Assembly: GCF_900110835.1 (NCBI RefSeq)
Contig: NZ_FOJG01000001.1
Location: 2,511,499 to 2,575,498 of the forward strand
Direction: 5' to 3'
Source of the DNA: Chitinophaga arvensicola
GTDB taxonomy: Bacteria; Bacteroidota; Bacteroidia; Chitinophagales; Chitinophagaceae
DNA length: 64,000 nucleotides
Each line of letters starts with the position of its first letter. Positions within the stretch are counted from its first letter, which is position 1. The notes below the pieces were generated by a model. It searched no databases, was not told where the DNA came from, and saw nothing but the letters and a program-made list of their open reading frames with translations. The position numbers and the translations under genes were made by a program. This document shows positions 51,622-62,800 of the stretch, one piece after another.

Positions 51622-54600
51622 TTAAAAGGAAGCATTAACACTGAAAGAGGCTGTTCTGGCGAACGGATAGCTGGTACCTCTTTCTGTTTTGATACTTTCC
51701 AGCCAGAAGATATTGTTCAGGTAGCAATTCATACTTAGCGACTGCATCTTTATTTTCCTGATCCATCCTTTGCTTACGCGGTAGCCGAGGTTGAAGGATT
51801 CTCCGTTGAAATAGTTATCCTTTTCCACAAACCTGGACGACATCGGTGTGCTTGTGGTAGACGAGATCGCTTTGAACTGGCTGACATCACCGGGCTTCTG
51901 CCAGCGGTCATAAAGTGCGCGTTTGTCCTGGTTGTCGAGCAGGTTAGCCACATTTTCTACTTTCGTATATACGGCGCTGTTCAGTTTATATCCGCCCATG
52001 CTGTACCGGATGGCGGCGCCGAACAGGAAGTTTTTATAATTGAAGCTGGTGTTGATCACGCCCTGGATGGTGGGTCTGGTATTACCTACTCTTACTACCT
52101 GTGTGGGATCGTAGTTGAAGGTGAGCGAGCCATCTTTTTTCTGGAAGATTTCGCTTCCGGTGGCGGGGTCAATACCTCTTGATACTACGGCCCAGATATC
52201 ATCCGGACTATAGCCATCTGCATACCTGGTGAGGCTGTTCAATGCGGCTTTGCCACCCCGGTTGCTTAAGCTGTCGCTTTTATTGTTCAGCAGGGCGAGG
52301 GAGTTGCCAAGTCCGCCGTAAGTACTTTTGTAAGCACTACCGGTTACGCCTATTGTCCACACGATATTCTTTTTCATGTTGTAAACAGGGGAGAAGCGGA
52401 CATTGAATTCCCAGCCGTTGGTATTGAGATGACCGAGATTGATCACATAGTTGGAATTAACGCCGGCAGAGGAAGGCAGGGTACCGCTGGTACCGATGGC
52501 CATCGGATCGGTGAGTTTGGTGAAGTAGTCGACCGTACCACTGATCCGGCTATGAAAAAATCCGAAGTCGATACCATAACTTTCCTGGCGTGTTTTCTGC
52601 CATTCCAGGTTTGGGTTGCCGAGTGAAAGCATATTCAGTCCCTGTCCGAAATTGTTTTGTCCCTGTTGAAAAGAGAAGGTAGATACGGAGGTGAACTGGC
52701 CGAGATTTTCGTTGCCCGTAATACCGATGTTGCCTCTTATTTTCAGGAGACTGATCCAGCGTACTTCTTTCAGGAAGTTTTCGCGGTGCAGGTTCCAGCC
52801 GATACCACCGGAAGCAAAAGGTTTGAAGAGTTTATTGGAGCCGAATACGGAGGCGCCATCGAGGCGGTAGGTAGCATCCACCATGAAGCGGTTATCATAT
52901 ACATAGTTCACACTACCGAGGAAACCAACACTACGGGAGGTGGTAGTGAGCGCACTGGGGCGGCTGAAAGGTGTATACTGGAAAGCATAGGAAGGATTAC
53001 CATTGGTGCCGTAGGGAAACCCTACTGCGGTGAATCCGGTACTCTCCGACCTGTTCTGCTGCATTTCCGTACGTCCGTTGGCGTTAATCTGGTGTTTTCC
53101 GGTCACTTTGGCCCAGGTAAGCATGAGGTTCATGCTGTAGGAAGTATTGGAGGTATGGGAGTTGGCATAGCTTCCTTTCTGCATGGCATCGGCGCCGTTG
53201 AACTGCGTGTTATCCGGCGGTATGAAAGTGATTTGATCTGAGGTGCCTTTTGCCAGTTGTAAGCCGCCTTGTATCCGGAAGTTGTTGTTGATCGTATAAA
53301 TAGCCGCTACGTTATCATAGAAATTGAAATTGGGCGATTTATTGATACTGAACAGCGAGGCGTTATACAGTGGGTTTACCAGAGTGAGGCCGGTAGTGTC
53401 CAGGTATTTGGGAATGCTGCCGTCGTTGAGTCTTTTCAGGTAATACGGGCTGGCATTTACAAAGTCGGAGAAGTTGCCATAGGGGGAGGCCACGCCGTTT
53501 CCGCCGGATACGTTCATCTGGTTGGATACATTGATGCGGCTTTTGCGGTAGGTGAGATTGAAATTTCCGTTCCAGGCATTCCTGGAAGAGCCTTTCATGA
53601 CGCCTTCCTGTGTGCCGTAAGAGGCGCCGGCGCTGAACATGAGATCGTTGTTTCCGCCGCTCAGCTGCATAGAGTGACGGTTGTTGAATCCCAGTCGCAC
53701 CGGTTCACTGAGCCAGTAGGTATTCACGCCGGATTGTACGGCGGTCATTCTGGTGGCATAGCGTTGATCAGTATTCCATTGATCGTTTGGTTGCACGTAT
53801 ACGCCGGACAGTCTTTCAAATTCGAGCTTTTCTGCGGCGTTCATCATGTTATAGCTTCTCAGGTCGGGCATATCGAGGGAGAGATCTGCCGTATAGCTGA
53901 CGCGTAACTGGCCGGCTACGGGGCGTTTGGTCTCTACCACTACCACACCATTCGATGCCTTGGCGCCATACAGGGCCGTGGAAGCTGCATCTTTCAGGAT
54001 GGTAACAGAAGCCACACGATTCATGTCGAGGTCGTAAATGGCCTGTAAGGTACTTTCAAAGCCATCCAGGATAAAGAGCGGCTGATTGGGATCGGAACTG
54101 AACTGGCTGTTCAGGTCAGTATTGCTGACGCTGGTGCGTCCCCTGATTTCAAAGGAGGGCAGGGCGTTCGGATTGGAGCCCTGGGCGTTGTTGGGCACCT
54201 GTACAAAAGAAGGATCCAGTGTTTTCAGGCTTTCCAGGATATTCCTGTTGCCGATGGTTTTTAACTGGTCGCCGGTGAATACGGAAGCGGAGCCGGTGAA
54301 ATCTTCTTTTCTGCGGGTGAACATACCGTTACGTATTTCCACATGTCCGAGTTCTGTTATTTTTCTTCTGAGCCTGGCGGCAAATTGGGTCTGGTTTGAT
54401 TTTACGCTCACTTCTTCATTTTCAAATCCCAGGCTGCTGATGACGACGGTAAAGGGAGGGGATACATTTTCGAGGGTGACCATTCCTTTCTCGTTGGTGA
54501 GGGCGCCGCGTCTGCCGCCTTTGATAGCCACGGTGGCGCCTGGAACGGGGTATCCATCTTCCGACATCACGTTACCTGCCACGTTGGTCAGGTTGGCTGG

Positions 54601-54918
54601 TGGTGTATCCGCTGCCGGTTTACTGCGTGCGAAAAAGATGATATTCTGTCCATCCAGCCGGTAGTTCAGTGGCTGGCCGTCCATTACTTTCCGGAGGAAG
54701 TCTGCCAGCGTCATGTTGGTGGCTTTGATGGTAACGGGTTTGGTATCCTTTAGCAGGTTGTCGTTACCGAATACCGTATAGTTTGTCTGTTTTTTTATTT
54801 CCGCAAAAACTGTTTTCAGCGATGCTTCTTTTGCCGACCAGGTGATGGTTTGTGCGCCGGCCTGTTGTGTCCATCCCAGTAATGCTATTACCAGCAGTAT
54901 GGCGAAGCGTTTCATCAT
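51622..54918 (-). CDS. SusC/RagA-type TonB-dependent transporter with STN domain (locus D)
   Basis: Counted from the ATG at 54918, this is a 1098-aa outer-membrane transporter with signal peptide RFAILLVIALLGWTQQAGAQ. An STN domain (about residues 30-95, SLKTVFAEIKKQTNYTVFG), a carboxypeptidase-regulatory-like domain (about 110-190), a plug with LKDAASTALYGAKASNG, and a barrel ending in SVNASF follow. The frame is open further up to 55014, but that stretch is not a signal sequence. It pairs with the SusD 16 bp downstream and signals to the FecR encoded upstream. The substrate is unknown. Confidence 0.92.
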   Translation of the reverse strand: MMKRFAILLVIALLGWTQQAGAQTITWSAKEASLKTVFAEIKKQTNYTVFGNDNLLKDTKPVTIKATNMTLADFLRKVMDGQPLNYRLDGQNIIFFARSKPAADTPPANLTNVAGNVMSEDGYPVPGATVAIKGGRRGALTNEKGMVTLENVSPPFTVVISSLGFENEEVSVKSNQTQFAARLRRKITELGHVEIRNGMFTRRKEDFTGSASVFTGDQLKTIGNRNILESLKTLDPSFVQVPNNAQGSNPNALPSFEIRGRTSVSNTDLNSQFSSDPNQPLFILDGFESTLQAIYDLDMNRVASVTILKDAASTALYGAKASNGVVVVETKRPVAGQLRVSYTADLSLDMPDLRSYNMMNAAEKLEFERLSGVYVQPNDQWNTDQRYATRMTAVQSGVNTYWLSEPVRLGFNNRHSMQLSGGNNDLMFSAGASYGTQEGVMKGSSRNAWNGNFNLTYRKSRINVSNQMNVSGGNGVASPYGNFSDFVNASPYYLKRLNDGSIPKYLDTTGLTLVNPLYNASLFSINKSPNFNFYDNVAAIYTINNNFRIQGGLQLAKGTSDQITFIPPDNTQFNGADAMQKGSYANSHTSNTSYSMNLMLTWAKVTGKHQINANGRTEMQQNRSESTGFTAVGFPYGTNGNPSYAFQYTPFSRPSALTTTSRSVGFLGSVNYVYDNRFMVDATYRLDGASVFGSNKLFKPFASGGIGWNLHRENFLKEVRWISLLKIRGNIGITGNENLGQFTSVSTFSFQQGQNNFGQGLNMLSLGNPNLEWQKTRQESYGIDFGFFHSRISGTVDYFTKLTDPMAIGTSGTLPSSAGVNSNYVINLGHLNTNGWEFNVRFSPVYNMKKNIVWTIGVTGSAYKSTYGGLGNSLALLNNKSDSLSNRGGKAALNSLTRYADGYSPDDIWAVVSRGIDPATGSEIFQKKDGSLTFNYDPTQVVRVGNTRPTIQGVINTSFNYKNFLFGAAIRYSMGGYKLNSAVYTKVENVANLLDNQDKRALYDRWQKPGDVSQFKAISSTTSTPMSSRFVEKDNYFNGESFNLGYRVSKGWIRKIKMQSLSMNCYLNNIFWLESIKTERGTSYPFARTASFSVNASF

Positions 54919-55155
54919 TGGTTGAAATTTGTCCGGATTCCCTAAACGTTTGCGTAGGTACGGCAATAATTCGGCCCCGGCCTTCAGCCGGTTCACGGGA
55001 GGAATCATGTCCATTTACATAGCTTTTAAAAGCCGCCACTTTCTTTTCAGTGATGGCGGAGGTTCAGTTGATAAAAAAGGATACCTGCGTCCCCGCGGAG
55101 GACATATGTTCTCGAGATACTTTCCGTAAAAAAATGGATGTGGCGGATACCGGTA

Positions 55156-56358
55156 TTATGGTAACACAATAAGTTTGTTGCCTTCTACTCTAAAATGCAC
55201 GCCAGAATCGCTCAGAGCCGCTATAATGCCCGATAGATTCAAATCCCTGCGCAGTTCACCATAAAATGATACATCAGGTATAGCACCTTCGTACACGACC
55301 TCTATGTTGTACCATCTTTCCAGTTGCTGCATCACTTCTTCCAAACGCATATTTTCAAAATTGAAAAAGCCGTTTTTCCAGGCAACTACCTGGTTGATAT
55401 TCACATTGTTGATCACATTGATGGAGGCGCCAACCTGGGCCTGTTGTCCCGGGCGTAAGGTGGCTTTCTGTGCGCCTTTACTTACCCGTACCGCTCCTTC
55501 GAGCAAGGTGGTTTTTATCTGCTGAGATCCGCTGCCATAGGCATTTACATCGAAATGTGTGCCCAGTACTTCTACTTCGGCGCGGTGATCTACGTCTACG
55601 ATGAATGGCATTTCCGCCTGTTGGGCAACTTCAAAGTATACCTCTCCTGTTACGCTTACTTTACGTTGGTGGTCGTAAAAATAGTTAGGATAACGGATAG
55701 AACTACCCGCATTCATCCATACTTTGGTGCCGTCTGGTAAGGTTAGTTGAAACTGCCTGCCATTGGGCGTATTAACGGTATTATACACTACTGATCCCTG
55801 TGCCGCATTGGATGCATCATAACTGAGTTCCCCTTTTTTCAGGGTGAGCTTTGTACCGTTTTGTGAAGCAATTTCGCCATGCTTCACGGTATCGAGTACC
55901 AGTTGACTGCCATCTGCCAGGGTCAGGATAGCGCCCTGTTGTCCGGGGGGCATATCCAGCTTTGGTGTGGCAGACTGTGCAAGCCCGTTGCTCCGTGTAG
56001 CAGGATGGTTTTTAATAAAGGTGTAGGTGCCTGCTGTAATGAGTAAAGCTGCTGCAGCGGCGGCGGCCCAGTACCACCTGCGTTTTGCATGAATGGAAAC
56101 CACCTGTTGCTGCGTGTTTCCGGAGCCGGTGATTTTGTCGGCCGATAAAATGGCGGCCAGGTGCTGACGGACAACAGGATCATCTTCCCGGATCTCCATG
56201 ACCGGCAGGTTTTCCTGTAACCAGGCGTCCACGCCGGTTTCGGCGAGTGTAGTTTCGTCTTCTGTCTGCAATAATTCCAGTAATGCCGCTTTTTCCTCCG
56301 GCGTAATGGTTTTATTGACAAAACGATCTATTAAATATGTCAGTTGTTCATGCTTCAT
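55156..56358 (-). CDS. FecR-family anti-sigma factor/signal transducer (locus D)
   Basis: This 400-aa protein has a cytoplasmic N-terminal domain of about 90 residues and one membrane helix (about 93-114, WYWAAAAAAALLITAGTYTFI). The FecR domain has LPDGTKVWMNAGSSIRYP and VTGEVYFEV, and the C-terminal DUF4974-like domain has RWYNIEVVYEGAIPDVSF. Its length and motifs match the locus A and E proteins. It is expected to hold the sigma factor encoded 85 bp upstream and to respond to the locus D SusC. Confidence 0.93.
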   Translation of the reverse strand: MKHEQLTYLIDRFVNKTITPEEKAALLELLQTEDETTLAETGVDAWLQENLPVMEIREDDPVVRQHLAAILSADKITGSGNTQQQVVSIHAKRRWYWAAAAAAALLITAGTYTFIKNHPATRSNGLAQSATPKLDMPPGQQGAILTLADGSQLVLDTVKHGEIASQNGTKLTLKKGELSYDASNAAQGSVVYNTVNTPNGRQFQLTLPDGTKVWMNAGSSIRYPNYFYDHQRKVSVTGEVYFEVAQQAEMPFIVDVDHRAEVEVLGTHFDVNAYGSGSQQIKTTLLEGAVRVSKGAQKATLRPGQQAQVGASINVINNVNINQVVAWKNGFFNFENMRLEEVMQQLERWYNIEVVYEGAIPDVSFYGELRRDLNLSGIIAALSDSGVHFRVEGNKLIVLP

Positions 56359-56443
56359 GTAAAAGAGAAACTAGTCCGGGTGCCTGTTCCAGGCGTCCTG
56401 TAATAATAAGATGCCTTCAAAAAGAAGTAGTACTATCAAATCG

Positions 56444-57040
56444 TTAAATTATTTTTAAAAGCACGATTACCGTCAGTGGTCCATACCCGGCGGCGACCAG
56501 GTGCTCCCGGATCATTTTCATTACCAGGAACAAAACATTTTTTACCGTTTGGGTAGACAGGGAAAGCTTTTCAGCGATTTCGGCAATTTTTAAGCCTTCA
56601 TTCCGGCTTAGTTCATAAATCATTCGCCGTTGAGGAGAAAGATTGCTGACCACCGCACCGATGTGTTTCCGGATGTCTTCCAGGTGTGCGGCATCTGTAG
56701 GTAATTCCTGTGAGTGATCGGCGTGCAGGGTATCGGAATACCTGTTCAGACGGGCTTCGTAGCTGAGTTTTTTCCGGAGGCCCATGAGGTATTCGCGGTA
56801 GGCCACTTTATAGATCCAGGCATGGATGTTTTCAATTTCCGGCAAAGTTTCCCGGTTGAGCCAGACCTTTAAAAAAGCCTGCTGGAGGATATCATCTGCA
56901 TCTACCTGGTCGCCCATATATTTCCCGACAATGGGTTTAAGGCGTCCATAATAATGCCGGTACAACGCTTCAAAGGCTTTTTCATCACCCTCCGAAATCC
57001 GCATCAGCAGCTCTTGTTCATTATGTAATTCGTTATTCAA
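56444..57040 (-). CDS. ECF RNA polymerase sigma factor (locus D)
   Basis: This 198-aa ECF sigma factor has region 2 with DADDILQQAFLKVWLNRE (about residues 47-64) and region 4 with IAEIAEKLSLSTQTVKNVL (about 150-168). The start is a TTG at 57040. The first in-frame ATG (57004) would remove 12 residues that family members usually have (NEQELL), so TTG is preferred but not certain. It heads locus D, transcribed away from the small membrane protein gene. Confidence 0.9.
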   Translation of the reverse strand: MNNELHNEQELLMRISEGDEKAFEALYRHYYGRLKPIVGKYMGDQVDADDILQQAFLKVWLNRETLPEIENIHAWIYKVAYREYLMGLRKKLSYEARLNRYSDTLHADHSQELPTDAAHLEDIRKHIGAVVSNLSPQRRMIYELSRNEGLKIAEIAEKLSLSTQTVKNVLFLVMKMIREHLVAAGYGPLTVIVLLKII

Positions 57041-57238
57041 CGTATCAACTGATATTAGGCATAAACATTAAAAAGTGCGGCCATGTTCTTAAATAAAAAC
57101 GGCATATGTTCTTTTTGTAATTGGTGTATATACGCTGGTGTATGATAATGGTTGCTGATGCCTAAATATAGGAATAGTAAATGATCCAAACAAAGAATGC
57201 AGGAGCGGAGGCCCCGCCGGAACGATGGAAGTCTTGTA

Positions 57239-57670
57239 CTACAACCGTTTCCGGTAGGTAATGAAATAATAGGTCAGCGGTAGCAGGAAAGATATAAACA
57301 CCACCGCCCATAGCCTTATTTCCTGTATGTCAAAAGAAGTGAGGCCTATGGCTATCCATACCGACAAAGGGAGGAAAAAAAACGATAAGCCGGAAAGCAC
57401 GGCATTATTTCTTACGGTGTCCAACCTGTTGATAAAAATGGTGAGCGTGCACAGCGACATGATAAATGAACAAAATATTATCATAATATGTGCTAATCCG
57501 TAAAAGTCGCTTTTCCTGGCCTTCGGTGTCAGTTCTACTGCTTCCAGCCAGATAAGGGAGACGACGATGCTACAGATCAGGGTGGAGAGGAAAGTTTTGA
57601 AGACAATGTTTCTTAATGGACGCATATACAGTGGATAAGTTAACAGGAACAAAGGTAATCTGACTGACAT
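57239..57670 (-). CDS. Small four-TM membrane protein of unknown function
   Basis: This 143-aa protein has four predicted membrane helices (about residues 24-42, 58-82, 88-110 and 119-137). They are separated by short loops, and the tail is basic (YRKRL). The ATG at 57670 has an A-rich leader. An internal ATG at 57625 would drop 15 residues. I do not recognise the family. It stands alone between loci D and E, with no visible partner. Confidence 0.65.
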   Translation of the reverse strand: MSVRLPLFLLTYPLYMRPLRNIVFKTFLSTLICSIVVSLIWLEAVELTPKARKSDFYGLAHIMIIFCSFIMSLCTLTIFINRLDTVRNNAVLSGLSFFFLPLSVWIAIGLTSFDIQEIRLWAVVFISFLLPLTYYFITYRKRL

Positions 57671-57846
57671 TTATTTACACAGATAATTTTTCCTGGCAGA
57701 TACGTTTTTTATTTTCCGTGCGGTGCTGATCATGGTTTGTCATAATACGATCTTTTCACTGCATTGCACTATCTCCCAAAAAAATCTTTTAAACATCTGA
57801 AAGAAAACAGATTATCTTTAGGGGACCAACCATTGTATCTATTATT

Positions 57847-58416
57847 ATGTCCCAGTATGATATATACACAGATGAGCAATTGATTGCGCTGCTGAATGGC
57901 AGTGACGAAGCTGCTTTTACTGAAATCTATGATCGCTACTGGAACCAGCTTTATAAATCCGCCTGCCGCAAACAGGCAGATAAGGAGCAAGCCAAAGAAA
58001 TTGTACACGATGTATTCCTGGATATATGGAAACGCCGGGAATCCTTAACCATCAGTCATTTACCTGCTTACCTGGAACAGGCCGTACGTTTCAGGTTAAT
58101 CAATTATATCAACCGTAATAAGGTGCCGGCCTTTTTCGATTTATTCGAAACATTGCTCTTTTCCCCCTATGAGGCCGACCAGCTTTTAAAACAAAAGGAT
58201 TTTGTAAAGCTGCTGGAAGGGTGGATAGACACCCTGCCGGAAACACAGCGCAGGATCTTTATCCAGTATTACCTGAAAGAACTGTCCGTAAAGGAAATAG
58301 CGGTGGAGATGAACCTTTCTCCCAAAACCGTCCAGAATAATTTAAGTCTTTCTCTCCGTCATTTGCGTACCCGCTTTGGTACTATCCTCACCATTTTGCA
58401 TGTTTTTATAGGCTAA
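57847..58416 (+). CDS. ECF RNA polymerase sigma factor (locus E)
   Basis: This 189-aa ECF sigma factor has region 2 with AKEIVHDVFLDIWKRRES (about residues 48-65) and region 4 with VKEIAVEMNLSPKTVQNNL (about 150-168). The end is hydrophobic (TILTILHVFIG). A TATCTTTA box (57813-57820), one base off the TAnnTTTG consensus, lies 26 bases upstream. It heads locus E, with the FecR gene 66 bp downstream. Confidence 0.92.
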   Translation: MSQYDIYTDEQLIALLNGSDEAAFTEIYDRYWNQLYKSACRKQADKEQAKEIVHDVFLDIWKRRESLTISHLPAYLEQAVRFRLINYINRNKVPAFFDLFETLLFSPYEADQLLKQKDFVKLLEGWIDTLPETQRRIFIQYYLKELSVKEIAVEMNLSPKTVQNNLSLSLRHLRTRFGTILTILHVFIG

Positions 58417-58482
58417 GAAAAAAAATATGGATTTTCCCGGGAAGATGCGTCCTTTTTTGTGACTATAGTAAAAAGGCGTTTT

Positions 58483-59646
58483 ATGCAGCTTTCTGACTGG
58501 CACCAGAAATATTTGCTATCCATACTCAAGAAATACGAGGCAGGGCAGGCGAGCCCGGCTGAAGTGCGCTTTGTTGAAATGTATATGGATAGCCTGGATG
58601 ATCTCAATAAAGAGGTACACAGTGGTGTGGACACCAGGGAGTTGCAGGCCGAAATAAAAGAACGGCTGTTGAAAAACATTCATCAGCCGGAGGAGAAAAG
58701 TCCGGAAATACCTGTTGTGAAAATAGTGCAGCAGCGCCCGCGTTCATCAAGGACGTGGATGGCAGCAGCAGCCATTTTTTTACTGTTGGCCGGTGCAGGC
58801 ATGTATTGGTGGATGGAACACAGCAGCAACGTTGTTTCCCCGGTACTGGCCGCGAAACAGGACATTGCTCCGGGCAGCAATGGAGCGGTGCTGCATTTGT
58901 CGGATGGCAGTACCCTGGAGCTGGACAGTGCCGGCAACGGCACCGTGGCGGTACAGGGACAAGTGAAAGTGATAAAGGAAAACGGGATGATCAAATATGA
59001 GGGAAGCGCAAAGGAGACATTGTATAATGAGGTGACCACCGCCAATGGCAAACAGTGGCGGATGGTATTGCCCGATGGTAGCAATGTGTGGCTGAATGCA
59101 GCCAGTTCTATCAGGTATCCGCTCAGCTTTAACGGCAAAGAACGGGTAGTGGATATTACCGGTGAAGTGTATTTTGAAGTAGTGCATAACGACAAGCAAC
59201 CTTTTAAAGTGCGTGCCGGCAAACAGGTGATTGAAGATATCGGTACCGCTTTTAACGTGAATGCCTATAGCGACGAACCTGTGCTGAAAACGACACTGAT
59301 AGAAGGATTAATAAGAATTAACGGTACGCTCATGAAGCCCGGTGAACAGGCACAGACCAACGCCGGTCAGGAGCAGGTAACCGTAAGCAAAGTGGACAAT
59401 GCCGCCGACGCCATGGCCTGGGTAAACGGGCAGCTATCATTGGAAAGTAACAACCTGCAGGCGTTGCTGAGAAAAATTGCACGATGGTATAATGTAGACA
59501 TAAAAGTAGAGGGAGTACTACCGGAAACCGGCTTTATAGGTATGATAGACCGGAATGTATATTTATCTGATGTATTAAAAGCATTAACTGTTTACGGCGT
59601 GAACGCACGCCTGGAAAACCGGACACTGATCGTTTCCGCCAGGTAA
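58483..59646 (+). CDS. FecR-family anti-sigma factor/signal transducer (locus E)
   Basis: Counted from the ATG at 58483, this is 387 aa; an upstream GTG at 58459 would add eight residues. One membrane helix (about 88-107, TWMAAAAIFLLLAGAGMYWW) follows the cytoplasmic domain. The FecR domain has LPDGSNVWLNAASSIRYP and ITGEVYFEV, and the DUF4974-like end has RWYNVDIKVEGVLPETGF. It would link the locus E SusC to its sigma factor. Confidence 0.92.
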   Translation: MQLSDWHQKYLLSILKKYEAGQASPAEVRFVEMYMDSLDDLNKEVHSGVDTRELQAEIKERLLKNIHQPEEKSPEIPVVKIVQQRPRSSRTWMAAAAIFLLLAGAGMYWWMEHSSNVVSPVLAAKQDIAPGSNGAVLHLSDGSTLELDSAGNGTVAVQGQVKVIKENGMIKYEGSAKETLYNEVTTANGKQWRMVLPDGSNVWLNAASSIRYPLSFNGKERVVDITGEVYFEVVHNDKQPFKVRAGKQVIEDIGTAFNVNAYSDEPVLKTTLIEGLIRINGTLMKPGEQAQTNAGQEQVTVSKVDNAADAMAWVNGQLSLESNNLQALLRKIARWYNVDIKVEGVLPETGFIGMIDRNVYLSDVLKALTVYGVNARLENRTLIVSAR

Positions 59647-59713
59647 TTTTATTTATCAACCAAAAACTACTTCATATGACAACAGGATAGTTGTTAGGCC
59701 ACCGGTATGCCTG

Positions 59714-59753
59714 TAAAAAAAGGCCGGAAGTGATTACGACTCACCCCCGGCTT
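59714..59753 (-). terminator. Hairpin in the fecR-susC gap of locus E, antisense terminator-like
   Basis: On the + strand an A run precedes AGGCCGG (59721-59727), an inner GTGA/TCAC stem (59730-59733 with 59741-59744) and CCGGCTT (59747-59753). On the - strand this ends in a T run, opposite to the genes, as in loci B and C. Confidence 0.5.
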
Positions 59754-59828
59754 GTTATTCAGGGTACCTTATCAACCAAATCTGCTAAAGGACTTCGTTT
59801 TCAAAAACCACCCGAACAAATCAAATTT

Positions 59829-62800
59829 ATGAAACTTATTGGGAATGCCCCTGCGGGCAGGGGCGAATTATTGTCTCTTTTAATCTGGAAGATCATGCGG
59901 TTGACTATATTATTACTCATCGTCGCACTGCATCTGAGCGCTAAAACCTACTCTCAGTACATTACTATCAAAAAGGAAAACCTGACGATCAAGTATGTTC
60001 TTGGTGAAATAAAAAACCAGACCGGCTATTCCTTTATAGCCGATAATACTTTGCTGGAGAATAATATGGTACGTCATCTCGAACTGAAAAACGTTACCAT
60101 GAGAGAAGCGCTGGATGCATGTTTCAATGGATTGCCTTACACTTATAGTATAGAAGATCACCTGATCGTTATCAGGCGCACACCAAGAACTATTTTCCCC
60201 TCCTTACCGCTGGAAATGCTGGCAGCGAGTATTATCCGTGGCCGTATTACCGACGAAAGCGGGAAAGCGCTGGCAGGTGTGAGCGTACGTGTGGAAGGAC
60301 GTGCCATGGGTACCATTACCAATGAGAATGGAGAGTTTACACTTACAGGAGTAGCTGAAAACGCGGTATTAACCATTGGAAGCGTAGGCTATGAAACCCG
60401 TAGAATAAAACCGGAAGGCAAAACTTTTCTCAACATTTCTTTAAAAACAAAAACCAACCTGCTGGAGTCCGTGTCAGTAGTATCAACAGGCTATCAGACC
60501 ATCTCAAAAGAACGCGCAACCGGTTCATTTGATGTGATCAGCAAATCGCAGCTCGAAAAACCAGCGGTGAATATTGCCCAACGCCTCATTGGTACTACCG
60601 CCGGCATGCAGGCAAAACTGGATGTAGACGGAAACCCTACTTTTGAAATCAGGGGAAAAACCAGTTTATATGCCAGCGCTGCGCCACTGGTGGTAGTAGA
60701 TGGTTTTCCGCTCCAGGGCGATTTCAATTCGGTGAACCCTAACGATATAGAAAGCATCACCATCCTGAAGGATGCAGCGGCTGCCTCTATCTGGGGCGCA
60801 CGCTCGGCCAACGGGGTGATTGTTGTTACCACCAAAAAATCAGCGCGCGGCGTTCCGCTTCGTGTGGAAGTAAATGCGTTTACCCGTATAGGTAGTAAAT
60901 TCGACCTGGATTATGTAAATCCGCTGGCATCTTCTGCGGAGACGGTAGAATACGAGAAACTCACTTTTAACCGCTGGGGCGCCCAGGTTAATTCCGGTGA
61001 CCTGGTTTCCAACTATGGAAAACAATGGTCGCAGGCCAGTATAGCGTTGAGTGAAAACTATCTCGGTTACCTGTCGAATGCCGACCGCGATGCCGTGCTG
61101 GAGAAACTGAAAACCCAGGATAACCGCTCCCAGATTTCAAAGCACCTGCTGGCAAATCCACTGGATCAGCAGTACAACCTGACCCTCTATGGAGGTACCC
61201 AACGGATGAGCAATGTGCTGTCGCTTTTATTCGGGAAAAAACAATCGAACTTTAAAGGGACAGAAGCCAATAACTACCTGTTTAATTACCGCACCAATGC
61301 CAGTGTATTTAAATGGCTGGACTTCAACGCCACTGCCATGGTACAGTACAATGATGCGCGTAACAACGGGGTATCACTGAGCGATATCCAGGGATTATCA
61401 CCCTATGATATGCTGCTGAACCCCGATGGCTCCTATACCAATATCAGTCAGTATTACTGGCCTATACTTACCCGGTCGGTACCGATGAATAAATTTCCTT
61501 ATGCCGACTGGAGCTACAACCCGATCCAGGAAGTAGCCAACCGGGATATCACCGCCAAACAGTTGAATGCCCGCATTCAGGCAGGGCTCACTTTCCGCCT
61601 GATGAAGGGGTTGTCGTTCGACAGTAAAATCCAGTATGAACTGTTTAATACCTTTAACCGTGGCTTGTATAACGACCAGACGTTTTATGTGAGAAGCAGG
61701 GTAAATACGGCTGCCAGCTGGAATCAGACTACGGGCGTTATCACGCCTAACCTGTCGAAAGGCAGCATCCTGACACAAAGCCGGAGCAAAACAGAATCGT
61801 ATAATTTGCGGAACCAGTTGAATTTCAACCGCAGGTTCGGAAAACAGCATGAAATAAATGTGATTGCCGGTTCTGAGATTACCAACTTCGTTTCACAGAC
61901 TTTTGGTAATCCTACTACCTATGGGTATAACGACCAGACCCTTACACTGGGCACCTTTCCTAACGGGCCCGGGGGTACGTTTTTCCCTATCAAAAACTGG
62001 CTCGGTAATAACCAGACATTTGCTTATTCCAATACCTTCACTTACCTGACTGACCGGTATTTTTCGCTGTATGCCAATGGCGCCTATACTTTCGCGAACA
62101 AATACACAGTGTCGGGAAGCTATCGTACCGATGCGTCCAACCTGATCACAGATGATCCGCAATATCGTTACGCGCCGTTCTGGTCGGCCGGTTTAGCCTG
62201 GCAGATACAGAAAGAACGTTTTATGTCGGGCATTTCCTGGATCGACTGGCTGAATGTACGACTGACCTACGGCTTTAATGGCAACGTAGACAGATCTACC
62301 GCTTTCCGTCCGCTGATCTCCACTACGGCTACGCCGGATCTGTATACGCAGGACTTTAAGGCATCTGTGTCCAGTTATGGTAATCCTACCTTGCGCTGGG
62401 AAAAAACGGGCACCTGGAATATCGGCGCCGACTATGCACTTTTTAATAATCAGCTGCACGGTAAAGTGGATGTGTACAATAAAATGGGAAGAGATCTGAT
62501 CGCGGTATTGTCTATTCCTGCCGTGAATGGTACCACCTCCCAGCGGTTAAATAATGCAGAGATGAACAACCGTGGCATTGAGCTCACGGTAGGTACTAAT
62601 CTCCGTATCAAAGGCAACGACATTGTATGGAGAGGAGACGTGAATTTTGCCTACAACAGGAATAAGATCACCAAGCTGTTTGTGGCTAACTATGCCGCCT
62701 CTACGCTTTATTCAGGTGGTAGCGGTGCCTACGTGGAAGGGAAAAATGCCAATACCCTCTGGAGCTTCGACTATGCAGGCGTGTACAATAAACAGCCTTA

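Noticed and set aside
52657..53907. Two + strand open frames (194 and 212 codons) inside the locus D susC
   Set aside because: They are antisense to a clear SusC gene with intact motifs, and the products look like shadow sequence.
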